A DNA stretch of 64,000 nt from Pseudomonadota bacterium (lineage in GTDB: Bacteria; SAR324; NAC60-12). The position numbers were made by a program, and so were the translations under genes. Position 1 is the stretch's first letter. Every line of letters starts with the position of its first letter. The notes below the pieces were generated by a model. It saw only the letters and a program-made list of their open reading frames with translations. It was not told the DNA's origin and ran no database searches. Positions 45,453 through 56,012 of the stretch are shown here, piece by piece. The stretch lies in assembly GCA_004213175.1 (NCBI GenBank), contig SHAT01000005.1, forward strand, positions 1-64,000, written 5' to 3'.

Positions 45453-46732
45453 GCAGCTTGCCCCGCAGAAGAAATTAAATCTGTGATATTTATTGGATTC
45501 TGTTCACGAAGTTGCATGTCTCTAATAACCACCTTCTCCTGTTTCAATTCTTCCGGAAAAAGCAGTATCGCAAATTTTGCACCGGATTCATTTGCCTCAT
45601 GGAGCGATTTCTTCATTTTTTTCATGCTAAAATTACAATCCACAATTGCACCTTTTGAACGTAATTCATTCGCAATTTTTAATGCGATTCCGACCTGTTC
45701 ATTGTCAAAAGGAATTATAGTGTAATCCAGTGTACGCGTCAACTCCGGAAAGCGTTCCAACTCTCTAAGTACATCTAAAACAACCACATCACCAAATCCG
45801 AAACCAACCGCAGGCACGGATTTTCCGCCGTATGTTGAAAGAAGAGAATCATATCGCCCACCACCGCAAATTGCGCGGTGCTGTTTTTCGGGACTGTTGA
45901 TCTCAAAAACAGCACCTGTGTAATAAGATAATCCTCTGACGATGGAAATATCAAATTGCAGATAATCGCTGTATCCTGCAGTATCCATTAACTGTAGCAA
46001 GTGTTGTAATTCATCTATACCCTCTGTGTGCTGCAACTCTTCTTTCAATTCCTGCAGGTTCGTTTTTGTTAAATATTCATTTAAATGCTGTACCTGCGAA
46101 GATGTCATTCCAACATCTTTCAGCATTGTGCCTAGTGTCTCAGGAGATACTTTGTCGCGCTTATCCATGATAACGAGAATTGCGCTATGGAGTTTCTCCG
46201 TTACATTCAATTGACTAAGTATAGCGTTTAAGATGCGACGGTCATTGATAAAAACACGAATATCTTTTGCAGAAAGTCCCATTGATTCACATGCCGATAT
46301 GAGTAGCATCAGAATTTCTGCTTCTGCCACCATATCCGGTTGACCGATGATGTCTGCATTCCACTGAAAATGTTCACGCCGACGACCTTTGGTCATACGT
46401 TCATAACGAAAACATTGTGGCATCGAAAACCATTTGATTGGGAATAATAATGATTTTGTTCTTTGAAGAACCAGCCTTGCCAGTGATGGTGTCATTTCCG
46501 GGCGCAGACTTAAGCGCCTACCTCCCTTGTCTTCGAAGCTGTATAGCTGTTTACTTATTTCATCACCTGCTTTCCGAATATAAAGCTCCTCATGTTCCAA
46601 TACACATGTATCATATTCTTCAAATCCGGCTTGTTCCGAAACACTGCGCCAAACTTGAAATAACCAGTTGCGCATCCGCATTTCGTCAGGGAAGAAATCA
46701 CGGGTCCCCTTGACAGGCTGTAAGTCAATCAT
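45449..46732 (-). CDS. hisS: Histidyl-tRNA synthetase
   Basis: 427 residues, class II. Motif-1 region KGTRDFFPDEMRMRNWL, motif 2 FRYERMTKGRRREHFQWNADIIG, the histidine-specific RGLSYYTGAVFEI, motif 3 GGGRYDSLL..VPAVGFGFG and a C-terminal anticodon-binding domain. Located in the leftward run between the uracil-DNA glycosylase and lspA. Confidence 0.97.
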   Translation of the reverse strand: MIDLQPVKGTRDFFPDEMRMRNWLFQVWRSVSEQAGFEEYDTCVLEHEELYIRKAGDEISKQLYSFEDKGGRRLSLRPEMTPSLARLVLQRTKSLLFPIKWFSMPQCFRYERMTKGRRREHFQWNADIIGQPDMVAEAEILMLLISACESMGLSAKDIRVFINDRRILNAILSQLNVTEKLHSAILVIMDKRDKVSPETLGTMLKDVGMTSSQVQHLNEYLTKTNLQELKEELQHTEGIDELQHLLQLMDTAGYSDYLQFDISIVRGLSYYTGAVFEINSPEKQHRAICGGGRYDSLLSTYGGKSVPAVGFGFGDVVVLDVLRELERFPELTRTLDYTIIPFDNEQVGIALKIANELRSKGAIVDCNFSMKKMKKSLHEANESGAKFAILLFPEELKQEKVVIRDMQLREQNPINITDLISSAGQAA

Positions 46733-46786
46733 AATCTATATATTCTTATGCTGTGTATTAAAAATATTGAATTTGCTGAGGGACCT

Positions 46787-47698
46787 TCACTGTTGAAAAG
46801 CCAATTCTGGGATTTTTTTAAAGTCATCCCAGGCCTGAGACATAGCGGAACGATTTCTTAAAAGGTATGAAGGGTGAAATGTCGGCAGCGTTGTCCAATT
46901 TTCGTATCGCATAATTCTCCCGTGCGCCTTGGTAATTCCAGGCAGTTCCGGAATCAAAGTCTTTGAGGGCACATTACCCAGCGTGACTATCAATTTCGGA
47001 TTTATTAATTCAATTTGTTGTCTCAGGGCAGGCATGCAGCATGAAATTTCTGCTGGCGTAGGGTTCCTGTTATTAGGAGGTCTGCATTTTACAATGTTGG
47101 TAATGTATACATCCTGCCTTTCAATTCCTAATGTGTTTATCATCTTGGTCAACAACCTTCCCGCCCGCCCTACAAAAGGCTCTCCCTGAGCGTCTTCTTC
47201 TGCTCCAGGACCTTCTCCTATAAACATCACTGCTGCTTGCTGAATGCCTCGGCCAAAAACCAGATTTGTCCTGGTTTTCCCAAGTTCACACTTTTGACAA
47301 GATTTATACTTTGCAGCTAATTTTATCAAGCTTGAAAAATTATCAGTGGTTTTTTGCTGAGGTGGAAATTGAGCAAATACCTCTGTTACGGTTTTTTTCA
47401 TTACTGCTGAATTACTTTCCTTGAAAGCTGAAATACCTGTTGAAGGTGGATATACCGCAGTATCAATTTTTTCATCATTAATTTTTAGCACAGGTTGATT
47501 TTGTGCAGACAGTTTGTAGTTAGCGCCTTCGAGCTTTACAGTTATTTCAGTTTTTGTACACATCATTTCTTCTAACCCATCCAGCAACAGCTTCAGCTTT
47601 ACTTTGGGCATAGCTTCGATATTAATGTAATTTAGCCCTTTTTTATGAAGAGATTGCAATTGATTTTCTAATTGCAACAACAACGTTGGATAGTCCAA
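46787..47698 (-). CDS. Family 4 uracil-DNA glycosylase (Fe-S type)
   Basis: Up to 303 residues from a TTG start; the first in-frame ATG comes 28 codons later, so the N-terminus is uncertain. The C-terminal 200 residues are the UDG family 4 domain: cluster cysteines CQKCELGKTR, FIGEGPGAEEDAQGEPFVGRAGRLL, ITNIVKCRPPNNRNPTPAEI, and TFHPSYLLRNRSA with the conserved His. It removes uracil from DNA. A roughly 100-residue N-terminal extension of unknown function precedes it. Confidence 0.93.
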   Translation of the reverse strand: MDYPTLLLQLENQLQSLHKKGLNYINIEAMPKVKLKLLLDGLEEMMCTKTEITVKLEGANYKLSAQNQPVLKINDEKIDTAVYPPSTGISAFKESNSAVMKKTVTEVFAQFPPQQKTTDNFSSLIKLAAKYKSCQKCELGKTRTNLVFGRGIQQAAVMFIGEGPGAEEDAQGEPFVGRAGRLLTKMINTLGIERQDVYITNIVKCRPPNNRNPTPAEISCCMPALRQQIELINPKLIVTLGNVPSKTLIPELPGITKAHGRIMRYENWTTLPTFHPSYLLRNRSAMSQAWDDFKKIPELAFQQ

Positions 47699-47801
47699 AA
47701 TTTTCTCTGTTAAGAATGATTTTTGTATAACTGTTTATACTTGCCGTGCTCTCATACTCATTATGAAATTTGCCAAACTAAATTCTACTATTTTTGTATA
47801 T

Positions 47802-49157
47802 TTATAAAATATAACGACTTAAATCCTGATTTTTCAATAAGTTAGAAATTCGGCTTTTAATATATTCCGGAGTTACAGATATCTTTTGACCTTTCAATTC
47901 CGGCGCAGTAAAGCTAACTTCTTCAAGCAGTTGCTCCATAACTGTGTGAAGTCTGCGTGCACCGATATTTTCGGATTCTTCATTAATTTGACAGGCAATT
48001 TCCGCAATGGTGTCAATTGCGTCTTTGGTAAATTCCAACTCAACACCTTCTGTTCTCATCAACTCTGTATATTGAACTATCAGTGCATTTTTTGGTTCAG
48101 TCAGAATTCGCACAAAATCTTCCCGACTGAGTGACTGTAATTCAACACGTATTGGAAATCTTCCCTGCAGTTCCGGAATCATGTCAGACGGTTTTGTAAG
48201 ATGAAATGCTCCTGCGGCAATAAAAAGGATATGGTCTGTTTGAACTGGTCCATATTTGGTGTTGACGGTTGAACCTTCCACAATCGGTAACAAATCTCTC
48301 TGTACGCCTTCTCTGGAAACGTCTGGTCCCTGAGAATGGCTTCGGCGCGAAGCTACTTTATCAACTTCATCCAAGAAAACTATACCGCTTTGTTCAACAC
48401 GTGTTACTGCTTCACGTGATACTTCTTCCATGTCAATAAGTTTGCTGACCTCTTCTTGCTGCAAAATTTTTCTCGCTTCATCAATACTGACACGTCTCCG
48501 TTTTGACTGTTTGGGCATCATATTTGAGAGCATGTCTCGAATATTCATGTCCATATTGTCGTTCATTGAAACCGGCATAAATTCCATCACAGCACCGGAA
48601 GGGCGTTCGGATACATCCAGCTCAACCATGCGATCATCTAAAACTCCGGAGCTAAGTTTTTTCCGGAATTTGTCTCGAGTCGGGTTTTCCGTTTTATTAA
48701 CTGAAGATTCTTCATCCTTTTTCTCTGCCGGAGGGAGGAGTAGATCCAGTAGACGCTCCTCTACCATTTCTTTTGCGGCTTCCTGTTTGCGCTCCATTTG
48801 CTCATGACGTACCATATTGACTGAATAATCTGCCAAATCGCGAATCATTGATTCAACATCACGTCCCACATAGCCAACTTCAGTAAATTTGGAAGCCTCA
48901 ACTTTTACAAAAGGAGCATTGACTAATCTGGAAATTCGACGAGCAATTTCAGTTTTGCCGATACCTGTTGCTCCGATCATTATGATGTTTTTTGGTAAAA
49001 TTTCATCTTTTAAATCTTCATCAAGTTGTAGACGTCTCCAGCGATTGCGTAGAGCTACCGCTACAGCTTTTTTTGCGTCAGTCTGACCTATTATGTAACG
49101 GTCCAATGCTACTACCGTTTCCTGCGGCGTCATATTTAGTTCTGTTGCAGATTTCAT
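47802..49157 (-). CDS. hslU: ATP-dependent protease ATPase subunit HslU
   Basis: 451 residues. AAA+ unfoldase: [26 protein letters not shown] start, Walker [12 protein letters not shown], the pore segment [18 protein letters not shown], the I-domain insertion (about 120-230), Walker [10 protein letters not shown] and the C-terminal SRYIL tail that docks on HslV. Encoded four bases after hslV. Confidence 0.98.
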   Translation of the reverse strand: MKSATELNMTPQETVVALDRYIIGQTDAKKAVAVALRNRWRRLQLDEDLKDEILPKNIIMIGATGIGKTEIARRISRLVNAPFVKVEASKFTEVGYVGRDVESMIRDLADYSVNMVRHEQMERKQEAAKEMVEERLLDLLLPPAEKKDEESSVNKTENPTRDKFRKKLSSGVLDDRMVELDVSERPSGAVMEFMPVSMNDNMDMNIRDMLSNMMPKQSKRRRVSIDEARKILQQEEVSKLIDMEEVSREAVTRVEQSGIVFLDEVDKVASRRSHSQGPDVSREGVQRDLLPIVEGSTVNTKYGPVQTDHILFIAAGAFHLTKPSDMIPELQGRFPIRVELQSLSREDFVRILTEPKNALIVQYTELMRTEGVELEFTKDAIDTIAEIACQINEESENIGARRLHTVMEQLLEEVSFTAPELKGQKISVTPEYIKSRISNLLKNQDLSRYIL

Positions 49158-49161
49158 TTGT

Positions 49162-49683
49162 TTAGTATTTCAATTCTTCGTAGGTAATTTTGTCATTGGT
49201 ATAGATACAAATATCAGCGGCAATTTTCATGGATTTTTCTGCAATTTTACGTGGGCTGATTTTCGTTTCCATTAGAGCACGTGCAGCTGCAAGGGCATAC
49301 ATTCCTCCTGACCCTATTCCTATCAGTCCATCATCAGGTTCAATTACATCCCCGTTTCCTGAAATAACAAGTGAGGCCTCTGCACTTGAAACCGCGAGTA
49401 ATGCTTCCAGATTACGAAGCATTTTGTCTGTCCTCCATTCTTTGGCAAGTTCAACAGCTGAGCGAAGGAGCTTCCCGTTGTACTGCTCGAGTTTTTCATC
49501 AAATTTTTCAAAGAGAGTGAAGGCATCTGCGGTTGAACCAGCAAAACCAGCAATAACCTTTCCGTCAAAAGTGTTGCGCAGCTTACGTGCCGAAGGTTTC
49601 ATAATGGTGTTCTGCATGGAGACTTGTCCGTCGCCCGCCATTACAATTTGGTTGTCCTTGCGTACGCAGAGAATAGTTGTCAT
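49162..49683 (-). CDS. hslV: ATP-dependent protease peptidase subunit HslV
   Basis: 173 residues. After Met removal, Thr1 ([22 protein letters not shown]) is the nucleophile of this proteasome-like peptidase. [20 protein letters not shown] and [14 protein letters not shown] are conserved. Forms the HslUV complex with the adjacent hslU product. Confidence 0.98.
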   Translation of the reverse strand: MTTILCVRKDNQIVMAGDGQVSMQNTIMKPSARKLRNTFDGKVIAGFAGSTADAFTLFEKFDEKLEQYNGKLLRSAVELAKEWRTDKMLRNLEALLAVSSAEASLVISGNGDVIEPDDGLIGIGSGGMYALAAARALMETKISPRKIAEKSMKIAADICIYTNDKITYEELKY

Positions 49684-49792
49684 AAGTTTGTATTGTAATT
49701 TGTTTATCTAGACTTCATATTTATCATAGCAGTTGTGAAATTTTTGTCCAGACGAGAGAAAAACTCGTCGAAATTCAATGTGGGAATTTTGG

Positions 49793-50359
49793 TTATTGTT
49801 CATGTATTGCTAAAAAATATGCCACAACATATTTATATCCGCTCCAGAGAGAAATAACAGTTGAAGCCCATAGAATGACAATTCCAACCTCATGGGTTGG
49901 GATTCCAATGGTTGGGTAGTGAATGATTAGGAAGCCCACTGCAAACATTTGTGAGATGGTTTTTAGTTTTCCTCCGGAACTGGCTGAAATAACAATTCCT
50001 TCTACCGCTGCGATGGAACGTAAGCCGTTAACTATAAATTCACGGGAGATAAGAATTACAGTTAACAGAGCGGGAGCTCTATCAATTCCCACCAGTAAAA
50101 CAAGTATTGATCCAATCAAAATTTTGTCAGCAACAGGGTCAAGTAATTTGCCTAGCTTAGTTGTTTTTCCTTGATGGCGAGCCAGTACACCGTCCCAGTA
50201 ATCTGTCAGGCAGGCGAATAAAAAAACTAGCCATGTACTGAACAAAATCCAGTGCTCGTCCCTACCAATTACGATGCCTGTATAAATAATAGGCACCAAT
50301 GCCACACGCAATGTAGTTAAATGATTTGCGGTAAACCATTTGGAGAAGAAAGCAACCAT
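49793..50359 (-). CDS. pgsA: CDP-diacylglycerol--glycerol-3-phosphate 3-phosphatidyltransferase
   Basis: 188 residues with several membrane helices. The CDP-alcohol phosphatidyltransferase signature is complete: DYWDGVLARHQGKTTKLGKLLDPVADK. It makes phosphatidylglycerol phosphate. N-terminal WFTANHLTTLRVALVPI fits PgsA. First gene of the leftward run, divergent from hemA. Confidence 0.94.
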   Translation of the reverse strand: MVAFFSKWFTANHLTTLRVALVPIIYTGIVIGRDEHWILFSTWLVFLFACLTDYWDGVLARHQGKTTKLGKLLDPVADKILIGSILVLLVGIDRAPALLTVILISREFIVNGLRSIAAVEGIVISASSGGKLKTISQMFAVGFLIIHYPTIGIPTHEVGIVILWASTVISLWSGYKYVVAYFLAIHEQ

Positions 50360-50513
50360 GAAAAATATTCCTGTCTTGAGTTTTTTTGTTCAAATGTATA
50401 TGATGCGCGTATGAACGGAAAAAAGCAATTTCCCTTTGTGTGCGAATTAATTTTATAAATTTATTGTAGAGAAAATTAGCAAAAAACTAGACTACCAAAA
50501 ATCTTTATTGCTT

Positions 50514-51827
50514 ATGCGTTTCAATGTAATCGGTTGGAATTTCAGAAAAACTCCTGTTGAAGTAAGGGATAAACTGGCACTGACTCCAAAACAACAGTTA
50601 GAACTTGGACAGCAGATCAGTCGGCGTTTCAATTTAGATGGTGTTGCAATTCTTAGCACATGCAATCGTACAGAGTTTTATCTTGTAAACGCAGAACAGC
50701 AGTTGAGACAAATCATAGAGATGTTGGAAACGTATTGGAAACTTGACGAACTGAAGGAAAGTGTTTATACCATTCATAATTTGGACGGAGTGAGACACCT
50801 CTTCAGGGTTGCTTCGAGTTTAGAATCGATGGTGCTTGGAGAGCCCCAGATTCTTGGTCAGCTCAAAGATTCTTTTCAATCTTTCAGTAATGCTGAATTG
50901 ACCGGAAAACTTCTTCATCCAATATTTACACGTGCTTTTTCAACTGCCAAGCGTGTCCGAACTGAAACAACAATTGCCAGTAATGCTGTTTCTATAAGCT
51001 ATGCTGCCGTGGAGCTCGCAAAACATATTTTTGAGGATCTTTCAAAACAAAGTGTGATGGTAATCGGTTCCGGGGAAATGGCTGAATTAGCGATCAAACA
51101 CCTGATGCGGAATGGTATTTCACAACTGTTTGTTACCAACAGGACCTTTGCAAGTGCAGCAGAACTTGCTGAGAAATTTAAAGGGATGGCTGTACAATTT
51201 GATCATCTTGGACGTCATCTTCATGAGGCGGATATTGTCATAAGTTCAACCGGTGCACGTGATTATATCATCAAGCTTGAACTGGTTAAGCACTGTTTGA
51301 GAATGCGTAAAACTAACCCAATGTTTTTTATAGACATTGCTGTACCCAGGGATATTGACCCTGAAATAAATAGGCTAGACGGCGCATTTTGTTACGATAT
51401 TGATGATCTGCAATCTCTTGTTTCAGAAAACCAGGAGGAACGCAAGAAGCAGTCTGTAATAGCAGAAGAAATTATCGAGGATGAATTAGCGGAACTGGAA
51501 CTATGGTTTAAATCTTTGTCCGTTGTTCCGACTATCAAAAGCTTGCGTAAAGCCTTTCATTCAATTGCCAAAGATGAAATGGAGAAAAGTTTCGGACGTA
51601 TGAAAAACATGCATATGTCAGAGCGTAAAGAAGTAGAATTAATGGTACACAGGCTAGTACACAAATTACTGCACGATCCATCGCATAATCTCAAGAAAAT
51701 CTCTCATTCGGAAGATGCACATCTTTATTTGGATACGCTAATAAAAATCTTTGACCTAAATCCAACCCCTCTTAATCTGGAACAAACAGGAAACAAACAA
51801 TCCAGACTAAAAGTAATCAAATCATAA
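50514..51827 (+). CDS. hemA: Glutamyl-tRNA reductase
   Basis: 437 residues from the ATG at 50514; the track's TTG at 50508 adds two. It reduces Glu-tRNA to glutamate-1-semialdehyde, the first step of the C5 haem route. Catalytic Cys50 in LSTCNRTEFY, SLESMVLGEPQILGQ, NADPH domain VMVIGSGEMAELA, and a C-terminal dimerisation helix region. Three bases separate it from hemC. Confidence 0.97.
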   Translation: MRFNVIGWNFRKTPVEVRDKLALTPKQQLELGQQISRRFNLDGVAILSTCNRTEFYLVNAEQQLRQIIEMLETYWKLDELKESVYTIHNLDGVRHLFRVASSLESMVLGEPQILGQLKDSFQSFSNAELTGKLLHPIFTRAFSTAKRVRTETTIASNAVSISYAAVELAKHIFEDLSKQSVMVIGSGEMAELAIKHLMRNGISQLFVTNRTFASAAELAEKFKGMAVQFDHLGRHLHEADIVISSTGARDYIIKLELVKHCLRMRKTNPMFFIDIAVPRDIDPEINRLDGAFCYDIDDLQSLVSENQEERKKQSVIAEEIIEDELAELELWFKSLSVVPTIKSLRKAFHSIAKDEMEKSFGRMKNMHMSERKEVELMVHRLVHKLLHDPSHNLKKISHSEDAHLYLDTLIKIFDLNPTPLNLEQTGNKQSRLKVIKS

Positions 51828-51830
51828 CTC

Positions 51831-52793
51831 ATGCCCAACGCTTTTTTGACAAGCGGTTCAAGGGGACTTACTTTTAAGATTGCAACCCGCGGAAGTCCTT
51901 TAGCTTTATGGCAAGCGCGATGGGTGCAGGAAAAAATCCTTAAAAAGTATCCTGAAGTATCTGTAGAATTATTAATACTAAAGACTACAGGTGACCGCAT
52001 TCAGGATCGTCCGCTTTCTGAAGTAGGCGGTAAGGGACTATTTGTCAAGGAATTGGAATCAGCTCTTCTTGACAAGCGAGCTGATATGGCAGTGCACAGT
52101 ATGAAAGACGTCACAGGAACTTTACCGGAAGGTCTGGGAATTTCAGTAATTGCAAAAAGAGAAGATCCCGGAGATGCGTGGATCTGTCCAAAATATGGAT
52201 GCATTGACGATGTTCCGCTGGGCACAGTGGTGGGAACAAGTTCATTTCGCCGTGCTTCACAGTTAAAGCATCACCGGCCGGATTTGCTTGTTTGTAGTTT
52301 GCGAGGTAATGTAACCACTCGACTCCGGAAACTTGATGAAGGAGAAGTTGATGCTACAATTTTGGCTGTTTCTGGACTAAAACGCATTGAACTTGAAGAG
52401 CGTATCACCGAAGTGCTCCCAATGGAATGGATGCTTCCGGCAATTGGTCAGGGTGCTATTGGAATAGAAACAAGAATTGATGATCAGCAGACGCTGAGTC
52501 TCATTCAGCATCTCAATGATCAAGATACTTGGGATTGTCTAATTGCGGAGCGTACCCTGCTGACTGAGTTGGAAGGTAATTGTCAAATTCCACTAGCCGG
52601 ATATTGTATCTTAAATGGAGATAAATTGTTTTTGCGCGCCTTAATTGCGGATCCGGAAGGTAAGTCAGTTTTACGCTACGAGGCATGTGCCTATCGCCGA
52701 GACTCGGTTCAGCTCGGTCGGAAGGTTGCATATTGGTTGCAGAAAAATGGTGCGGAGGAAATCATAAATAAAGTTCATGCCTCCAAATTATAA
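51831..52793 (+). CDS. hemC: Hydroxymethylbilane synthase (porphobilinogen deaminase)
   Basis: 320 residues. It polymerises porphobilinogen on a dipyrromethane cofactor attached to the Cys in LEGNCQIPLAGYC. N-terminal IATRGSPLALWQA, KGLFVKELESALL, ADMAVHSMKDVTG with the catalytic Asp region, GTSSFRRASQLK and RGNVTTRLRKL are intact. Co-transcribed with hemA. Confidence 0.97.
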   Translation: MPNAFLTSGSRGLTFKIATRGSPLALWQARWVQEKILKKYPEVSVELLILKTTGDRIQDRPLSEVGGKGLFVKELESALLDKRADMAVHSMKDVTGTLPEGLGISVIAKREDPGDAWICPKYGCIDDVPLGTVVGTSSFRRASQLKHHRPDLLVCSLRGNVTTRLRKLDEGEVDATILAVSGLKRIELEERITEVLPMEWMLPAIGQGAIGIETRIDDQQTLSLIQHLNDQDTWDCLIAERTLLTELEGNCQIPLAGYCILNGDKLFLRALIADPEGKSVLRYEACAYRRDSVQLGRKVAYWLQKNGAEEIINKVHASKL

Positions 52794-52848
52794 GTTATGA
52801 AATTAATATTTAAAGCTCTCTCACTTTACAATTAAATAATAAAAACTC

Positions 52849-54249
52849 ATGAATCAATACTGGAAAATAGCTGTTATCGGTTCTGGACCAGCTGGTTTTT
52901 ATGCAGCGGGCGAGCTTTTACGGCAGAAGTCTTGGGAAATAAAAGTTGACATGTTTGAACGCCTACCTACTCCTTTTGGATTAGTACGCGGAGGAGTTGC
53001 GCCTGATCATCAGAAAATTAAATCTGTGCAAAAAATATATACGCGTATTGCGGAAAATGAGAATTACAGGTTTTTTGGAAATGTAGAGTTTGGAAGAGAT
53101 ATTTATCGGGCTGATTTAATGGAAATCTATGACGCAGTCATTTATTCAGTCGGTAGCCCCACTGACCGTAAACTTGGAATTGGAGGAGAGAATTTGTCCG
53201 GTAGCCACTCTGCGACGGAGTTTGTTGCGTGGTATAATGGGCATCCGGATTTTTGTGATTATAAATTTGATTTGTCCGCGCGTAATGCATTTGTGATTGG
53301 AATTGGAAATGTAGCTCTTGACGTGGCGCGGGTTCTGGCAAAAACTCCGCAAGAACTGGAAAAAACTGATATTGCTGATTATGCGCTTGAAGCACTACGA
53401 ACCAGTCAGCTTGAAGATATCTGGCTCTTAGGGCGCCGAGGACCATTACAGGCAGCGTTTTCACCCGCAGAGTTAAGAGAGTTTTTGGAACTTGCTGAGG
53501 CAGATGTGATTGTCGAGAAAAATGAGCTTGAACTGGATGCTGAAAGTCAGAATATTCTGGAAAATAATGCCAATAATGATACTAAGAAAAATATTGAAAT
53601 TCTAAAGAAAATTTCTGAAAAAGAGGTTTCCGGTAAAAAGAGACGGGTTCATATTATCTTTCTTACTTCGCCTGTCGAAATTTCTGGAAATCAAAAAGTT
53701 GAAAAAATCAGCATGGTACGAAATCAACTGGTGAAAATGGAAGATGGTAGTTTGGTCCCACAGGCGTCTGCAGAAATTAATGAAGCAGCAGCAGGGCTTG
53801 TTTTCCGTTCAATCGGTTATTATGGTAAGCCTCTTTCAGATCTGCCATTTGATCAAAAAACAGGTACAATTCCTAATGAATGCGGTCAGGTCAAAGATCC
53901 AGAAGACGGCAATATCCTTCGGGAAAGAGAGTATGTCGCAGGTTGGATAAAGCGTGGTCCAAGTGGTGTGATTGGTACTAATAAACAGGATGCAGTGGAA
54001 ACCGTGCATCGTATGCTGGGGACTTTCTTAAAAGGAAAAATGGAAGCTGGGAAAAATTGTACAAATCTGGATATTGTTTCACTACTCGAAAACCGTAAAG
54101 TTGAGTATGTTTCATTTTCGGACTGGAAACTGCTTGATGCTCATGAAACTGAAGCCGGTCAAAAAAAGGGGCGTCCCAGAGTAAAGATAACCTCAAAAGC
54201 AGACATGCTGTCTGTAATCCGTCAAAAAAAACAATTAAAAATTCAGTGA
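52849..54249 (+). CDS. Ferredoxin/adrenodoxin--NADP+ reductase (FprA-like)
   Basis: 466 residues. FAD motif AVIGSGPAGFYAAGELL, DMFERLPTPFGLVRGGVAPDHQKIK (diagnostic of the adrenodoxin-reductase/FprA family), NADP domain VIGIGNVALDVARVL with LLGRRGPLQAAFSPAELREF, and C-terminal YVAGWIKRGPSGVIGTNKQDA. It transfers electrons between NADPH and ferredoxin. It converges on pyrD with a seven-base overlap. Confidence 0.95.
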   Translation: MNQYWKIAVIGSGPAGFYAAGELLRQKSWEIKVDMFERLPTPFGLVRGGVAPDHQKIKSVQKIYTRIAENENYRFFGNVEFGRDIYRADLMEIYDAVIYSVGSPTDRKLGIGGENLSGSHSATEFVAWYNGHPDFCDYKFDLSARNAFVIGIGNVALDVARVLAKTPQELEKTDIADYALEALRTSQLEDIWLLGRRGPLQAAFSPAELREFLELAEADVIVEKNELELDAESQNILENNANNDTKKNIEILKKISEKEVSGKKRRVHIIFLTSPVEISGNQKVEKISMVRNQLVKMEDGSLVPQASAEINEAAAGLVFRSIGYYGKPLSDLPFDQKTGTIPNECGQVKDPEDGNILREREYVAGWIKRGPSGVIGTNKQDAVETVHRMLGTFLKGKMEAGKNCTNLDIVSLLENRKVEYVSFSDWKLLDAHETEAGQKKGRPRVKITSKADMLSVIRQKKQLKIQ

Positions 54250-55418
54250 TCCGTCCCTATCGCTTCAGAAACACTCTTGTATCCGTCCTTTTTCAATAAA
54301 TTTGCCAGTTCCGCTTTAACTTTTAGGACAATACCCGGACCTTCGTAAATCAAGGCGGTATAAATTTGCACAGCTGCCGCTCCAGCTTTAATTTTTTCGT
54401 AAGCATCAGCTCCGTTAAAAATCCCTCCAACGCCAATGATTGGTATTCCTTTACCTAGTTCCGCAAATAAATTCCTTATCATCGCGGTGCTCTTCTTCTG
54501 AAGGGGTTTACCGCTCAAACCTCCTGTTTCTGTTTGAAACTTACTTTTTAATTTTGTGCGTTCAACAGTAGTATTGGAGGCAATTAGACCTTGAATTGAA
54601 AATTCCTGGATAACACGGCTAGTATTTTCCAATGATTCTTCATCCGTGTCAGGAGCAAGTTTGACAAGCAATGGGGTTTTGCGTGAAAAATTCTTGTCGA
54701 GTTTGTCACGCTTTGCACAGACAGAATCCAGTAAAATTCTCAGGGCTTCTTTTTTCTGTAGTTTCCGCAAATTTTCTGTGTTTGGCGAACTGATATTCAG
54801 TGTGAAATATTCAGCAAATGGATAGAGTGTACTGAGCGCGGAAACATAATCTTCAGAGGCTTTATCTATTGCTGTATCATGATTCTTGCCAATATTTATT
54901 CCTAACATTCCAGATGCAATATTTGCATGATAATCTTTAGAACATTCAAAAATATGTGTATCTGCTGGCTTTATTTTTAATCTGTTCGTATTCAGTCTTT
55001 CGGCCATTTTACATGCTCCCTGATTATTGAAGCCCATGCGGTTAATAACCGCCTGATCCTCTTTCAGGCGGAAAAGTCTAGGCCGAGGATTTCCTTCTTG
55101 CGGACGTGGAGTTACTGTTCCTATTTCTACAAATCCAAAACCGAGTGCGAATAGTGAGGGATGGATTCGGCCGTCTTTATCAAATCCAGCCGCTAGTCCT
55201 ATAGGATTTGTAATATTTTTAACAAAGAGTTGTGTGCGCAATAGCGGGTTTTCATAAAAAAATTGGCTACGTAAAAGTGAGTGGAAACCAGGAAGTTTTG
55301 AGAAAATTTCCACACTCGAGAGCATACGATCGTGCATTTTCTCTGCGTCTCTTGAGAATAAAAAAGGACGTAGTTGGCGGTAAAGATAATTTAATGGTGC
55401 TATCAATTTTCGACCCAT
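54243..55418 (-). CDS. pyrD: Dihydroorotate dehydrogenase (quinone), class 2
   Basis: 391 residues, about 50 more than E. coli PyrD. An N-terminal membrane-associating segment (LNYLYRQLRPFLFSRDAEKMHDRML) precedes the FMN barrel: NPIGLAAGFDKDG, NRMGFNNQG, catalytic Ser in NISSPNTENLRKLQ, SNTTVERT, and IIGVGGIFNGADAYEKI. An extra segment sits between NNQGACKMAERL and LGINIGKN (about 30 residues, including THIFECSKDYHANIAS). It overlaps the AMMECR1 gene by 16 bases, so the two are co-transcribed. Confidence 0.95.
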   Translation of the reverse strand: MGRKLIAPLNYLYRQLRPFLFSRDAEKMHDRMLSSVEIFSKLPGFHSLLRSQFFYENPLLRTQLFVKNITNPIGLAAGFDKDGRIHPSLFALGFGFVEIGTVTPRPQEGNPRPRLFRLKEDQAVINRMGFNNQGACKMAERLNTNRLKIKPADTHIFECSKDYHANIASGMLGINIGKNHDTAIDKASEDYVSALSTLYPFAEYFTLNISSPNTENLRKLQKKEALRILLDSVCAKRDKLDKNFSRKTPLLVKLAPDTDEESLENTSRVIQEFSIQGLIASNTTVERTKLKSKFQTETGGLSGKPLQKKSTAMIRNLFAELGKGIPIIGVGGIFNGADAYEKIKAGAAAVQIYTALIYEGPGIVLKVKAELANLLKKDGYKSVSEAIGTDH

Positions 55419-55957
55419 GATTCAGATTCAAAGCAAAATAGTTCTGCATTTTGATCTTGCCAACTTTCCTGAGGTAAACCCGCTTTAATGCAAAGTTGTT
55501 CCAGATATGTGATCCTGTCCCAAGCTTGGGATAGTGCAACTTCTGGCAAAAATAGTCCACCAGATAAACCTTTTTTGATTTGAAGTCCGTGTTTGCCAAC
55601 CACCACATCTTGTGGCTTTATTGTTGTCATTGCAGACAGGAGATTTATTCCAATGCTTAATTTTGGCAACTCTTCAAGTGTAACCTGAGGGAAACGCGAA
55701 TCTTCTATAGCAGATGAAATTGCTGTTTTTGAAACTGCTTCAATTAAAGGATAACGGGCTTCTGTATGACCGATACAGCCACGCAATTCGCCGAAAATTC
55801 TTTTTCTTAAAGTTACGAATACTGCTCGCTTCTTTTGTAATTCGAGAGACTCTGCTTGCAAATTATTATCTGGCATGTTTTTTAGATAATTATTTATTGA
55901 TCCCCGTGCAACCCTCAAAAGTATATTCTTATTTTCATCTGAAAGAGTAGAAGTCAT
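55403..55957 (-). CDS. amrA: AMMECR1-domain protein (AmmeMemoRadiSam protein A)
   Basis: 184 residues covering the AMMECR1 domain: KKRAVFVTLRKRIFGELRGCIGHTEARYPL with the invariant RGCIG, DSRFPQVTLEEL, and a C-terminal GLLPE-like block GGLFLPEVALSQAW. In many genomes it sits with Memo and a radical-SAM protein; neither partner is in this window. Biochemical role unsettled. Confidence 0.88.
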   Translation of the reverse strand: MTSTLSDENKNILLRVARGSINNYLKNMPDNNLQAESLELQKKRAVFVTLRKRIFGELRGCIGHTEARYPLIEAVSKTAISSAIEDSRFPQVTLEELPKLSIGINLLSAMTTIKPQDVVVGKHGLQIKKGLSGGLFLPEVALSQAWDRITYLEQLCIKAGLPQESWQDQNAELFCFESESWVEN

Positions 55958-56012
55958 GAGGATTATAGCTGATATTTTAAAAGAATTAAAATTGATTTGT
56001 TAATTTGATTAA

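Noticed and set aside
48430-48807. 125-residue Ser/Arg-rich + strand ORF
   Set aside because: Antisense shadow of hslU.
49229-49711. 160-residue + strand ORF
   Set aside because: Antisense shadow of hslV.
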